From Spongilla lacustris (taxonomy: Eukaryota > Porifera > Demospongiae > Spongillida > Spongillidae): a stretch of DNA of 64,000 bases. Location of the stretch: assembly GCA_949361645.1 (NCBI GenBank), contig OX442418.1, positions 3,739,771-3,803,770 on the forward strand, written 5' to 3'. Shown here in pieces: positions 35,842 through 47,509 of the stretch. Both the position numbers and the translations under genes were made by a program. A model generated the notes under the pieces. It did not search any database and had not been told where the DNA came from. It saw only the letters and a list, made by a program, of their open reading frames with translations. How positions within the stretch are numbered: the stretch's first letter is position 1; each line of letters begins with the position of its first letter.

Positions 35842-35970
35842 ATGAGTTCGAACTGTACGAATACGACGATCGATATTCAAGATACATTGGACGAGGATGG
35901 AGAGATTGAGAAAGGTAGTGATGGCGGTCGTACCACTGAAGATGGTGGTTGTGTTAGTGATAGGGAGTGA
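35842..35970 (+). CDS. 42-codon acidic ORF at the inner edge of the left terminal module
   Basis: ATG at 35842 to TGA at 35968-35970. The translation starts MSSNCTNTTIDIQDTLDEDG and ends GGCVSDRE, acidic and Ser/Thr/Gly rich. GAGAAAG|GTAGTG inside could be a splice donor, in which case this is a first exon. The preceding 150 bp is CpG-rich, as a captured promoter might be. It is duplicated exactly on the other arm (45243-45371). Only its 3' half recurs in the inner units. Confidence 0.35.
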   Translation: MSSNCTNTTIDIQDTLDEDGEIEKGSDGGRTTEDGGCVSDRE

Positions 35971-38068
35971 GCAGCCCCTAAATTACCAAAAGAGCCACCA
36001 GCCCCACCCCCACATAGCCAGGGGCTAATGGGGCTAGGCCCTTCACTGCAAGTTCGCTCAGCAGCCCTGGGGCCAAAGAGGCCATCCCCACACTACAGAA
36101 CCACAAGCCCCCTCACTGCAAGTGCACACTATATACCTTTGGAACCATTAAGCCCCATGCTGCAATTTAAATAGCCTCACATTCCAAATATGGAGCCAAC
36201 AAGTGGAATTAACAGGCCCCATAATTCCAGCAAGGGAGCCACCAGCTAACCTGGCCAATGGAGCTAACATCCACAATGCCAGTGGAGACACCAGCCCTCT
36301 CGCAGACAGATCATCAGACCCCCACACTGCCAGGAGGGATGTGGCCCCCAGAATAATGCCAATGGAGATGCCAGCCCTCAGGCTGCAAATGGAATCAGCA
36401 TCCCCAACAATTTCAGGGGTGCCATGAACTACATGTACCAACAACACGTGATGACCTCACTACCAGATCAACCATTAGCCCTCACTCCGCAAGTGGTCTT
36501 AACAGGTCCCACTCACTGGGGCCAACCCCCCCCCCCCCCCCCCCCACTACCTTTCCTTCAATGCAAGTTGAGTCAGCTGGTATCCCCACACAGTAGAACC
36601 ACCAGCCCCCTCACCGCAAGCTCATGAACAATAGCAGCGGAACCTGTAAAGTCTACACTGGAACTGAGCTTAATAAAGCCTCACACAGCAGTCAGCAGCC
36701 CATGGAACCATTCTTACAGAACACCCTCAGCTACCCAGGGCCAATGGGGTAGCCTCCACAAAGTCAGTGAAGATGCCACCCCAAGATGAGTCAGCAGCCC
36801 CTACACAAACAAGGGCCAATAGGGCCTGCCCCACACAATACAACCACCAGCCCCTCTCTGCTCACTTCAAATAGAGCCACTAGACCCTCTACCAGTACAC
36901 ACTGGAAGTCCAGACAGCAGGCCACACCAGTGGAGCCCTCTCACAGATGGAGCCCAGCAAGGAAGTACCAGCTGCCACACAACCAGTGGTCAATTGAGCC
37001 CCCATAATAATGCCAGTGGAGAAACCAGCCCTCGCACTGCAAATGGATTCAGCAACCCCAAAAATTTCAGGGGAGCCATGAACTACATGTAAATGTACTT
37101 GCATGTACCAAAGAAACCCCAAAGGCCCATCAAACACAAGTTGAACATTAAGTCCTCATAGTTAATACGTAGCAGTCCCCCACCTCCCCCCCTCCCCCCC
37201 CCACTACCTGTCCTATACAATGAAAGAGGGGCCAATCAGCCAATGGGACAGTACAACCACCAACCCTCTTCATTGGTCAGGGGACATGTACCAAGAACAC
37301 ATGCTGTCACTACCAGTTGAACCATTATCACTCAATGCAAGTGGACTTAACCGGCCCACCACACACTGGTGCCAGCCCTCGCCCCTCCCCCCTCTCAGCC
37401 CCCCTCTGCTCACTACCTGTCCTTCACTGCAAGTTGCGTCAGCAGTCCATGGGCCAATGGGGCCAAGAACTACCACTCCGCATCACTGCAATCACACACT
37501 ACCTTTGGAACCAACCATTAACCCCCATACTGCAAGTGAACTCAATACTGCAAAACCTGACCCCCACACTACCAGCAAGGGACCACCAGCTGCCACACAA
37601 CCAGAGGATCAATGTGGCCCCCACTTAATGCCAGTGGAGAAGGCAGCCCTCAGACTGTAAATTGAGTCGGTAGCCCCAACAATTTCAGGGGACATGTGCA
37701 TGTACGCACATGTACCAACATTTGGAATCACACATGCCCCACCAATGGAACCAGTGGAACGTTTAGCCCTCACAGCAAGTGAACTTATTACTTAGCAGTC
37801 CCCACAACACCCCCTCCCACTACCTGTCCTTCACTGAACGAGGGGGCTAATGGGACCATCCCCACACAGTACAACTACCAGCCTTCCTCATAGCAAGCCA
37901 ATGGAACCATTAACTCCCAAGCTGCAATTGAACATAATAACCTCACACTGCAAGTCCAGTCAAAAGCGCTGCACAACCAGTGGAGCCACCAGCCCTTCCA
38001 CATATGGTGTTATCAGACCGTTCACTGCCAGCAGGAGGGTCAATGGGGCCCCCATAATAATGCTCATT
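35878..38068. repeat. left arm, ~2.19-kb unit A of degenerate minisatellite
   Basis: It begins TTCAAGATACATTGGACGAG and consists of loosely repeated phrases such as CCACCAGCCCC, CACTGCAAGTG, GGGGCCAATGG and CCAGTGGAG every 40-60 bp, with C tracts near 36528 and 37185. All three frames stay open for 60-150 codons with Pro/Ser/Thr-rich translations because stops are rare in the motif; these are not considered genes. Confidence 0.8.
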
Positions 38069-39858
38069 GACCCTGGTTCAAGATACATTGGTCAAGGATG
38101 ATGGCGGTCGTACCACTGACGATGGTGGTTGTGTTAGTGACAGGGAGTGAGCAGCCCCTAAATTACCAAAAGAACCACCAGCCCCACCCCCACATAGCCA
38201 GGGGCTAATGGGGCTAGGCCCTTCACTGCAAGTTCCCTCAGCAGCCCTGGGGCCAAAGAGGCCATCCCCACACAGCAGAACCACAAGCCCCCTTACTGCA
38301 AGTGCACACTATATACCTTTGGAACCATTAAGCCCCATGCTGCAATTTAAATCATTAATAATAGCCTCACATTCCAAATAGTGGAGCCAACAAGTGGAAT
38401 TAACAGGCCCCATAATTCCAGCAAGGGAGCCACCAGCTAACCTGGTCAATGGAGCTAGCGTCCACAATGCCAGTGGAGACACCAGCCCTCTCACAGACAG
38501 ATCATCAGACCCCCACACTGACAGCAGGGATGTAGCCCCACAATAATGCCAGTGGAGATGCCAGCCCTCAGGCTGCAAATGGAATCAGCATCCCCAACCA
38601 TTTCAGGGGAGCCATGAACTACATGTACCAACAACACGTGATCACCTCACTAACAGATCAACCATTAGCCCTCACTCCTCAAGTGGACTTAACAGGCCCC
38701 ACACCCAGGGGCCAACCCCCCCCCCCCCCCCCCCCTTCGTTCAATGCAAGTTGAGTCAGCTGAGACCCCCCGACCCCCCACATAGTAGAACAACCAGCCC
38801 CCTCACCGCAAGCTCATGAGCAATAGCAGTGGAACCTGTAAAGTCTACACTGCAATTGAACTTAATAGCCGCAGTCAGAAGCCCATGGAACCATTCTTAC
38901 AGAACACCCTCAGCTACCCAGGGCCAATGGGGTAGCCAGTCAAGACGCCACCCCAAGTTGAGTCAGCAGCCCCCACACAAACAAGGTCCTGTAGGGCCAG
39001 CTCCGCACAGTAGAACCACCAGCCCCTCTCTGCTCACTTCAAACGGAGCCACTAGACCCTCTACCAGTATACACTGCAAGTCCAAACAGCAGCCCACACC
39101 AGTGGAGCCCTCTCACAGATGGAGCCCAGCACGGAAGTATCAGCTGCCACACAACCAGTGGTCAAATTGAGCTCCCAGAATAATGCCAGTGGAGAAACCA
39201 GCCCTCGCACTGCAAATGGATTCAGCAACCCCAAAAATTTCAGGGGAACCATGAACTACATGTATATGTACTTGCCCCCACTACCTGTCCTTCAATGAAA
39301 GAGGGGCCAATCAGCCAATGGGACAGTACAACCACCAACCCTCCTCATTGGTCAGGGGACATGTACCAAGAACAACTTAACAGGCCCACCACACACTGGT
39401 GCCAGCCCTTGCCCCTCTCCCCCCCCTCACCCCCCCTCTTCTCACTACCTGTCCTTTACTGCAAGTTGCGTCAGCAGACCAGGGGCCAATGGGGCCAAGA
39501 ACTACCACTCCCCTTCACTGCAATCACACACTACGTACCTTTGGAACCTGCAACCAATAACCCAAGTGAAATCAATACTGCAAAACCTGACCCCCACACT
39601 GCCAGCAAGGGAGCACCAGCTGCCACACAACCAGAGGATCAATGTGGCCCCCACTTAATGCCAGTGGAGAAGGCAGCCCTCACACTGCAAATGGAGTCAG
39701 TAACCCCATGCAACAATTTCAGGGGACATGTGCATGTACGCACATGTACATGTACCAATGGAATCACACATGCCCCCCTTCAAACACTACCAATGGAACC
39801 AGTGGAACTTTTAGCCCTCACAGCAAGTGGACTTATTACTTAGATGTCCCCACAACGC

Positions 39859-39898
<40 letters not shown>

Positions 39899-40160
39899 AC
39901 CTGTCCTTCACTGAAGGAGGGGGCTAATGGGACCATCCCCACACAGTACAACTACCAGCCTTCCTCATAGCAAGCCCATGGAACCATTAACTCCCACACT
40001 GCAAGTGAACTTAATAACCTCACACTTCAAGTCCAGTCAAAAGTGCTGCACAACCAGTGGAGCCACCAGCCCTTTCACATATGGTGTTATCAGACCATTC
40101 ACTGCCAGCAGTGGAGCTAGCAGCTGCACACAACCAGGGTCAATGGGGCCACCATAATAA
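38069..40160. repeat. left arm, ~2.1-kb unit B
   Basis: A direct copy of unit A starting TTCAAGATACATTGGTCAAG. It shares the order of sub-blocks (GATGGCGGTCGTACCACTGA, GGGGCTAATGGGGCTAGGCC, CAACAACACGTGATCACCTC, CCAATCAGCCAATGGGACAG). Poly-C tracts of about 19 and 38 bases lie at 38717 and 39858. Confidence 0.8.
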
Positions 40161-40640
40161 TGCCCATACTCTACAAATGGTTACCCTTAATGTGTGGGTT
40201 ACACTGGTAGTGAGGTAGTGAGGAGGCTGGTGACTTTGCTGAAAGTGTGGGGTCTGCTAACTTCACTTGGGAAGAAAGCAAGGTGTGATGCATAATATTG
40301 TTGCCTTTATGGACTGTGTCTACGTGTGCAATTTACATGCAGTTGTATATTCCACTTGTTACATTTAAAATGGTACTTATTACTACATGTACATAAAGCA
40401 CTAGTTTCCAGCAAGAGGGTACATGTACATTTTAGAAAAGAAATGTACAACTCAAACCTTCTTGTATGCCATGCTTGCCTATATAAACCAACTACCATGA
40501 CCCAAAATCTGATAGGGCAGGTAATGATATTCACCCGCCAATAACAAGGCTTCACTAACCTCAGATAAACAGATACAGACAACAGGTATACACTGCAAAT
40601 GAAAGGCAACTTCAGTAGTTGTGTTTCTATTTGTTAGTGG
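40161..40640. other. central spacer of the large inverted repeat
   Basis: About 480 bp without the CCAGCCCC minisatellite and without an inverted partner that I can see. It includes several ACATGTAC palindromes. The small frames on each strand show no motif. This would be the loop of a foldback structure. Confidence 0.5.
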
Positions 40641-41560
40641 CTCCAATGGGGACTGGTAATAAACATGATGGCTCCCCTAAAAGTGTCCGGGTGCCAAGTC
40701 CATATGCAGTTTGGGGGGGAGGCTAGCTCCAGTGCTAAGTCCAATTGCAGTGAGGGCTAATGGTTCCACTGGTACCATGTGTTGTGTTAGGAGCAGGGAA
40801 GCAGGGAATGTGTGGCCTCTGTTGGTACATGTAGTTCAGGGGGCTGGGGTCTCCACTGGCATTATTGTGGGGTGACTCCTGGTTATGTGGCAGCAGATGG
40901 CTGGCTGGACTTGCAGTGTGTCTAGTGGCTCCATTTGAAGTGAGCAGAGAGGGGCTGGTGGTTCTACTGTGCGGAGCTGGCCCCTACAGGCCCCTGTTTG
41001 TGTGGGGGCTGCTGATGCAACTTGGGGTGGCGTCTTCACTGGATTTGTGGAGGCAACCCCATTGGCCCTGGAATGGTTCCATAAGTCGTGCATGGGCTGC
41101 TGACTGCATGGACATGTGAGGCTATTAAGTTCAGTTGTAGGGCACACTTTACAGGTTCCACTGGTATTGTTCACAAGCTTGAGGTGAGGGGGCTGGTGGC
41201 TCATCCCAGTGGCCCCTCAACTGCTGACTCAACTTACATGCAGCAATAGAAAGGTAGTGGGGGGGGGGGGGGGGGTGGGAGGTGGGCTGGTTCCAGTGCG
41301 TGGGACCTGCTAGGTCCACATGCGGAGTGAGGGTTAATGGTTCATCTGGTAGTGAGGGCATGTGTTATTGATACATGTAGTTAGTGGCTCCCCTAAAATT
41401 GTTGGGGATGCCGACTCAATTTGCTGTGTGATGGCTGGCATCTCCACTGGCATTATTGTGGGGGCCACATTTCTGCTAGCAGTGTGGGGGTATGATAACT
41501 CTATTTGTGAGAAGACTGGTAGCTCCAATGTTTGTGTAGAGCTGCCTACAGGACAGGCTA
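40641..41560. repeat. right arm, partial third unit
   Basis: Reading on the minus strand from about 41560, the sequence jumps from the end of one unit (TGTTTGAAGGGGGGTATGTG region) into the middle block of another, so a truncated extra unit precedes the spacer on this side. The left arm has no counterpart. A G tract lies at about 41259-41275. Confidence 0.65.
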
Positions 41561-43293
41561 AATGTTCCACTGGTTCCATTGGTAGTGTTTGAAGGGGGGT
41601 ATGTGTGATTCCATTGCGTACATGCACATGTCCCTTGAAATTGTTGCATGGGGTTACTGACTCCATTTACAGTGTGAGGGCTGCCTTCTCCACTGGCATT
41701 ACGTGGGGGCCACATTGATCCTCTGGTAGTGTGGCAGCTGGTGCTCCCTTGCTGGCAGTGTACATGTGGGGGTCAGGTTTTGCAGTATTGATTTCACTTG
41801 GGTTATTGGTTGCAGGTTCCAAAGGTACGTAGTGTGTGATTGCAGTGAAGGGGAGTGGTAGTTCTTGGCCCCATTGGCCCCTGGTCTGCTGACACAACTT
41901 GCAGTAAAGGACAGGTAGTGAGAAGAGGGGGGGTGAGGGGGTGAGAGGGGCAAGGGCTGGCACCAGTGTGTGGTGGGCCTGTTAAGTTGTTCTTGGTACA
42001 TGTCCCCTGACCAATGAGGAGGGTTGGTGGTTGTACTGTCCCATTGGCTGATTGGCCCCTCTTTTATTGAAGGACAGGTAGTGTGGGCAAGTACATATAC
42101 ATGTAGTTCATGGTTCCCCTGAAATTTTTGGGGTTGTTGAATCCATTTGCAGTGTGAGGGCTGGTTTCTCCACTGGCATTATTCTGGGGGCTTGATTGAC
42201 CACTGGTTGTGTGGCAGCTGATACTTCCGTGCTGGGCTCCATCTGTGAGAGGGCTCCACTGGTGTGGGCTGCTGTCTGGACTTGCAGTGTGTACTGGTAG
42301 AGGGTTTAGTGGCTCCGTTTGAAGTGAGCAGAGAGGGGCTGGTGGTTCTACTGTGCGGAGCTGGCCTTACAGGCCCTTGTTTGTGTGGGGGCTGCTGACT
42401 CAACTTGGGGTGGCGTCTTGACTGACTTTGTGGAGGCTACCCCATTAGCCCTGGGTAGCTGAGGGTGTTCTGTAAGAATGGTTCCATGGGCTGCTGACTG
42501 CGGCTATTAAGTTCAGTTGCAGTGTAGACTTTACAGGTTCCACTGCTATTGCTCATGAGCTTGCGGTGAGGGGGCTGGTTGTTCTACTATGTGGGGGTCC
42601 AAGCTGACTCAACTTGCATTGAACGAAAGGGGGGGGGGGGGGAGGGGGGGGGGTTGGCCCCTGGGTGTGGGGCCTGTTAAGTCCACTTGAGGAGTGAGGG
42701 CTAATGGTTGATCTGGTAGTGAGGTCATCACGTGTTGTTGGTACATGTAGTTCATGGCTCCCCTGAAATGGTTGGGGATGCTGATTCCATTTGCAGCCTG
42801 AGGGCTGGCATCTCCCTGGCATTATTGTGGGGGCTACATCCCTGCTGGCAGTGTGGGGGTCTGATGATCTGTCTGCGAGAGGGCTGGTGTCTCCACTGGC
42901 ATTGTGGACGCTAGCTCCATTGGCCAGGTTAGCTGGTGGCTCCCTTGCTGGAATTATGGGGCCTGTTAATTCCACTTGTTGGCTCCACTATTTGGAATGT
43001 GAGGCTATTATTAATAATTTAAATTGCAGCATGGGGCTTAATGGTTCCAAAGGTATATAGTGTGCACTTGCAGTAAGGGGGCTTGTGGTTCTGCTGTGTG
43101 GGGATGGCCTCTTTGGCCCCAGGGCTGCTGAGGGAACTTGCAGTGACGGGCCTAGCCCCATTAGCCCCTGGCTATGTGGGGGTGGGGCTAGTGGCTCTTT
43201 TGGTAATTTAGGGGCTGCTCACTCCCTGTCACTAACACAACCACCATCGTCAGTGGTACGACCGCCATCATCCTTGACCAATGTATCTTGAAC
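41561..43293. repeat. right arm, inverted minisatellite unit D
   Basis: The inverted counterpart of unit B: its boundary with unit C at 43293 reads CTTGACCAATGTATCTTGAA, the complement of the unit B start. Sub-blocks occur in reverse order. G tracts at about 42630-42650 correspond to the C tracts on the left. Confidence 0.75.
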
Positions 43294-45335
43294 CAGGGTC
43301 AATGAGCACTGTTATGGGGGCCCCATTGACCCTCCTGCTGGCAGTGAATGGTCTAATAACACCATATGTGGAAGGGCTGGTGGTTCCACTGGTTGTGCAG
43401 CGCTTTTGACTGGACTTGCAGTGTGAGGTTATTAAGTTCAATTGCAGCTTGGGAGTTAATGGTTCCATTGGCTTGCTATGAGGAAGGCTGGTAGTTGTAC
43501 TGTGTGGGGATGGTCCCATTAGCCCCCTCGTTCAGTGAAGGACAGGTAGTGGGAGGGGGTGTTGTGGGGACTGCTAAGTAATAAGTTCACTTGCTGTGAG
43601 GGCTAAACGTTCCACTGGTTCCATTGGTGGGGCATGTGTGATTCCATTGGTACATGTGCGTACATGCACATGTCCCCTGAAATTGTTGCATGGAGTTACT
43701 GAATCCATTTGCAGTGTGAGGGCTGCCTTCTCCACTGGCATTAAGTGGGGGCCACATTGATCCTCTGGTTGTGTGGCAGCTGGTGCTCCCTTGCTGGTAG
43801 TGTGGGGGTCAGGTTTTGCAGTATTGATTTCACTTGGGTTATTGGTTGGTTCCAAAGGTACGTAGTGTGTGATTGCAGTGAGGGGGAGTGGTAGTTCTTG
43901 GCCCCATTGGCCCCTGGTCTGCTGACGCAATTTGCAGTAAAGGACAGGTAGTGAGAAGAGGGGGGGTGGGGGGGAGGGACGAGGGCTGGCACCAGTGTGT
44001 GGTGGGCCTGTTAAGTTGTTCTGGTACATGTCCCCTGACCAATGAGGAGGGTTGGTGGTTGTACTGTCCCATTGGCTGATTGGCCCCTCTTTCATTGAAG
44101 GACGGGTAGTGGGGGCAAGTACATATACATGTAGTTCATGGCTCCCCTGAAATTTTTGGGGTTGCTGAATCCATTTGCAGTGCGAGGGCTGGTTTCTCCA
44201 CTGGCATTATTCTGGGAGCTCGATTAACCACTGTTTGTGTGGCAGCTGGTACTTCCTTGCTGGGCTCCATCTGTGAGAGGGCTCCACTGGTGTGGGCTGC
44301 TGTCTGGACTTGCAGTGTATACTGGTAGAGGGTTTAGTGGCTCCATTTGAAGTGAGCAGAGAGGGGCTGGTAGTTCTACTGTGCGAAGCTGGCCTTACAG
44401 GCCCTTGTTTGTGTGAGGGCTGCTGACTCAACTTGGGGTGGCGTCATGACTGACACTGTGGAGGCTACCCCATTGGCCCTGGGTAGCTGAGGGTGTTCTG
44501 TAAGAATGGTTCCTGGGCTGCTGACTGCAGTGTGAGGCTATTAAGTTCAGTTGCAGTGTAGACTTTACAGGTTCCACTGCTATTGTTCATGAGCTTGCGG
44601 TGAGGGGGCTGGTTGTTCTACTGTGTGGGGGATCCCAGCTGACTCAACTTGCATTGAACGAAAGGGGGGGGGGGGGAGTTAGCCCCTGGGTGTGGGGCCT
44701 GTTAAGTCCACTTGCGGAATGAGGGCTAATGGTTGATCTGTTAGTGAGGTCATCACATGTTGTTGGTACATGTAGTTCATGGCACCCCTGAAATGGTTGG
44801 GGATGCTGATTCCATTTGCAGCCTGAGGGCTGGCATCTCCCTGGCATTATTGTGGGGGCTACATCCCTGCTGGCAGTGTGGAGGTCTGATGATCTATCTG
44901 CGAGAGGGCTGTGTCTCCACTGGCATTGTGGACGCTAGCTCCATTGACCAGGTTAGCTGGTGGCTCCCTTGCTGGAATTATGGGGCCTGTTAATTCCACT
45001 TGTTGGCTCCACTATTTGGAATGTGAGGCTGTTATTAATAATTTAAATTGCAGTATGGGGCTTAATGGTTCCAAAGGTATATAGTGTGCACTTGCAGTAA
45101 GGGGGCTTGTGGTTCTGCTGTGTGGGGATGGCCTCTTTGGCCCCAGGGCTGCTGAGGGAACTTGCAGTGAAGGGCCTAGCCCCATTAGCCCCTGGCTATG
45201 TGGGGGTGGGGCTGGTGGCTCTTTTGGTAATTTAGGGGCTGCTCACTCCCTATCACTAACACAACCACCATCTTCAGTGGTACGACCGCCATCACTACCT
45301 TTCTCAATCTCTCCATCCTCGTCCAATGTATCTTG
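43294..45335. repeat. right arm, inverted minisatellite unit C
   Basis: The inverted counterpart of unit A, ending at the outer module with CTCGTCCAATGTATCTTGAA. It is about 150 bp shorter than unit A owing to small deletions, for example around the ORF block at 43574-44095. Confidence 0.75.
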
Positions 45336-45371
45336 AATATCGATCGTCGTATTCGTACAGTTCGAACTCAT
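45243..45371 (-). CDS. 42-codon acidic ORF, right-arm copy
   Basis: Minus-strand copy of the ORF at 35842-35970, with the same length, start and stop. Both copies being intact means the arms are recent, have been homogenised by gene conversion, or the ORF is under constraint; sequence alone does not distinguish these. Confidence 0.35.
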   Translation of the reverse strand: MSSNCTNTTIDIQDTLDEDGEIEKGSDGGRTTEDGGCVSDRE

Positions 45372-45972
45372 CCGCCGACTGATTCAGTGAAACTCGACGA
45401 GCTCGCGTTCACTCGTGTTATACGTCACCATATCGTTTATCTACACCGAAAAACAACCGTAAGTCTATACTAACAAGCACTACAATTCAGCCGCCGGTTT
45501 GTTTGGTGACCTTATAGGTGTGGTTATCACGCCCTATAGGAATAGTTGAATATTCATGCACTCCGGAGAATGGAAACTGTTCCGTGCACATATAAAGGCG
45601 CGATTCGAGCGGGAAACGTGTACTTACTTTGCACAGCTGTTTCTCCGTAACGGATGGCATGAAAATTAACGAACAGAACAAATCAATAGGTATAGGACCT
45701 CCCTACCTACAAACCGAATTTGAAGCGATTTGATTACTCCTACCAAAGTTATGGTGGTTTTGAACCCGGTGGGGTATCGGACGTTGCAATACTGGCACGG
45801 AGTAAGTGCAAGACCCCAAATTATATTTTAGCATACAGAAATGGTGTAGTATGAAGTGCTGAAAATAGGAAGTGAAGAGCTCAAACCGTGTGGAAGATAT
45901 AGCGCTCTGAATCGGATGTTATATATATAAATTCACAAGCATCAAAATCGCATAGAACGTTCCATATATATA

Positions 45973-46825
45973 TATATACATGTACAAATGACTTGACAAC
46001 TCAAAACAACTCGAAACAATCCTATATATACCGAACGTAATGAACCACACAGAGGTATTTAAAAAACAAAAAAATCCTGCATACCTCATTTATAATACTC
46101 CTGTCAGCCATTTGCAGTTTATTAGGCCCTACTACTTGGCTCCGCCCGTAAATAGTCACCTGAGCCAGTGAGTCGTACGCGTACGTGGGTAGCGCCGAGC
46201 GAACGTCTTTCCCCTCCAGTCCACGCCATGTACTTCTTCATCAATTTATCATGAATCTGGATAGTCGATCCGCTCTTCGCTCTTCGCTCACTATCTATGG
46301 CTCGCGATCGCCTATGGCTATGCGTGCCATCCGCACTTGAATCCAAACAAATGCATGCATACATATGAAAGATAGATTTCTATATCGTATCTCTGGCCAT
46401 TCGATCCATCTGCATCCCGTTGTAAGAGGCTGAGCAGATGTTTGTTCATCTGCTAGCTGATATTGCTTGGCAGGGCGACATACACTGATGACGTGATGTA
46501 CATTGTACGGCATACCCCTTATAATGATATAAAATGGAAAATCCTATATACATGTATGAGCAAACATACGTGTACATGTAGTTTCTATAACAACGACTGC
46601 ATGAGACAATATCAATACACATCAGAGAACACTGAATTCAGCCGGTCAACCTTCATGAATGAATCAGCATGATCATTGGATACAAATAGGGCTACAGGTA
46701 CAAAACATGAATAATACACGTAGTTATTTGATAAGTTAATGAACAATAAATGTTGATTACCTTGTTTCACAGGCATTGCACACATTTATAGTTCAGTGAT
46801 ATACGTCTACATGGTACTTCATGCA
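45973..46825. other. no gene recognised
   Basis: Mixed sequence right of the large inverted repeat. Open frames of 69-80 codons overlap on both strands without motifs. Several ACATGTA palindromes are present. Confidence 0.45.
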
Positions 46826-47200
46826 TGAACTATTTTACTAGCAAGTTGCAGCATGCGCATGTGGTCGAACGTATAACTATATTGCACCCTTTGTATTAGA
46901 ACACACGTATTCTTAATCCCAAGTGCCTTTTACAAAGGTGGGGGGGGGGGGGGGGGGGGGGGGGGGAATGTTATATTGTTGAGGTACTTGTAGCCCTGTT
47001 CTGCATGTAGTAGATAAATCACACAATTAACAATAATCTCAGTTATGAAGTTACATGTACATGTACATGTATGTGTCCAAACGTACATGTGCACGTACAT
47101 ACATACATGTACATGTAGTGTATGTTATATACATGTATTTACTGAATGTACAGGTAGTGAACCACACAGAAGTATTAGTAATAAAGCCTTTTTACTGATT
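46826..47200. repeat. left partner of a repeat pair flanking the retrotransposon fragment
   Basis: CTATTTTACTAGCAA and GCATGTGGTCGAACGTA recur in direct orientation at 49648-49705, while GTACTTGTAGCCCTGTT, GATAAATCACACAATTAACA, ATGTGTCCAAACGTACATG and AACCACACAGAAGTATTA recur in inverted orientation at 49735-49975. A G tract of about 28 bases lies at 46938-46966. Confidence 0.7.
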
Positions 47201-47509
47201 TAAAAGCAACAATCAGTCACATCAACTGCAGATGTACTTCCGTATGTCAACTCTTCACTGACAGATTTAATTTGTGTAGGCATGTATCGAGGGTAATTTA
47301 TGATTTGGAACAAGTTAATGGACAATATGCAATACATTTTCATACCAATTCCACAGCAAAAAAAAAAAAAATTTAAAAACAGTGATACCACAATTTGGAA
47401 TTGGCCATGCATGCAGATTCGAACCGGCTATATACATGTATAAGAAAATTAAAGCCATAAGTTTCATCACTCCACTGTTAAAAAATTATTCCTGAAGTGT
47501 ACAAACAGT

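Larger units (their letters stand above)
35243..45972. mobile_element. ~10.7-kb foldback-like inverted-repeat element
   Basis: The two ends are the same sequence in opposite orientation: ATGGAACGTTCTATGCGATT from about 35247 and its complement ending about 45968, in TA-rich flanks. From each end inward come (1) a module related to the 4-kb palindromic MITEs (ACTTCATACTACACCATTTC, GGTAGGAGTAATCAA), (2) a CpG-rich segment with a 42-codon ORF, (3) ~2.1-kb units of degenerate minisatellite. The outer 195-bp ORFs at 35532-35726 and 45487-45681 give identical 64-residue translations, so the arms are very similar. The left arm ends near 40160, a spacer of about 480 bp follows, and the right arm has an extra partial unit. 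No transposase is seen. Long arms made of tandem repeats resemble foldback elements of flies and sea urchins. Confidence 0.8.

Noticed and set aside
37220..39843. Pro/Ser/Thr-rich ORFs of 146 and 182 codons
   Set aside because: They are made of degenerate minisatellite, overlap in other frames, and are not frame-conserved between units.
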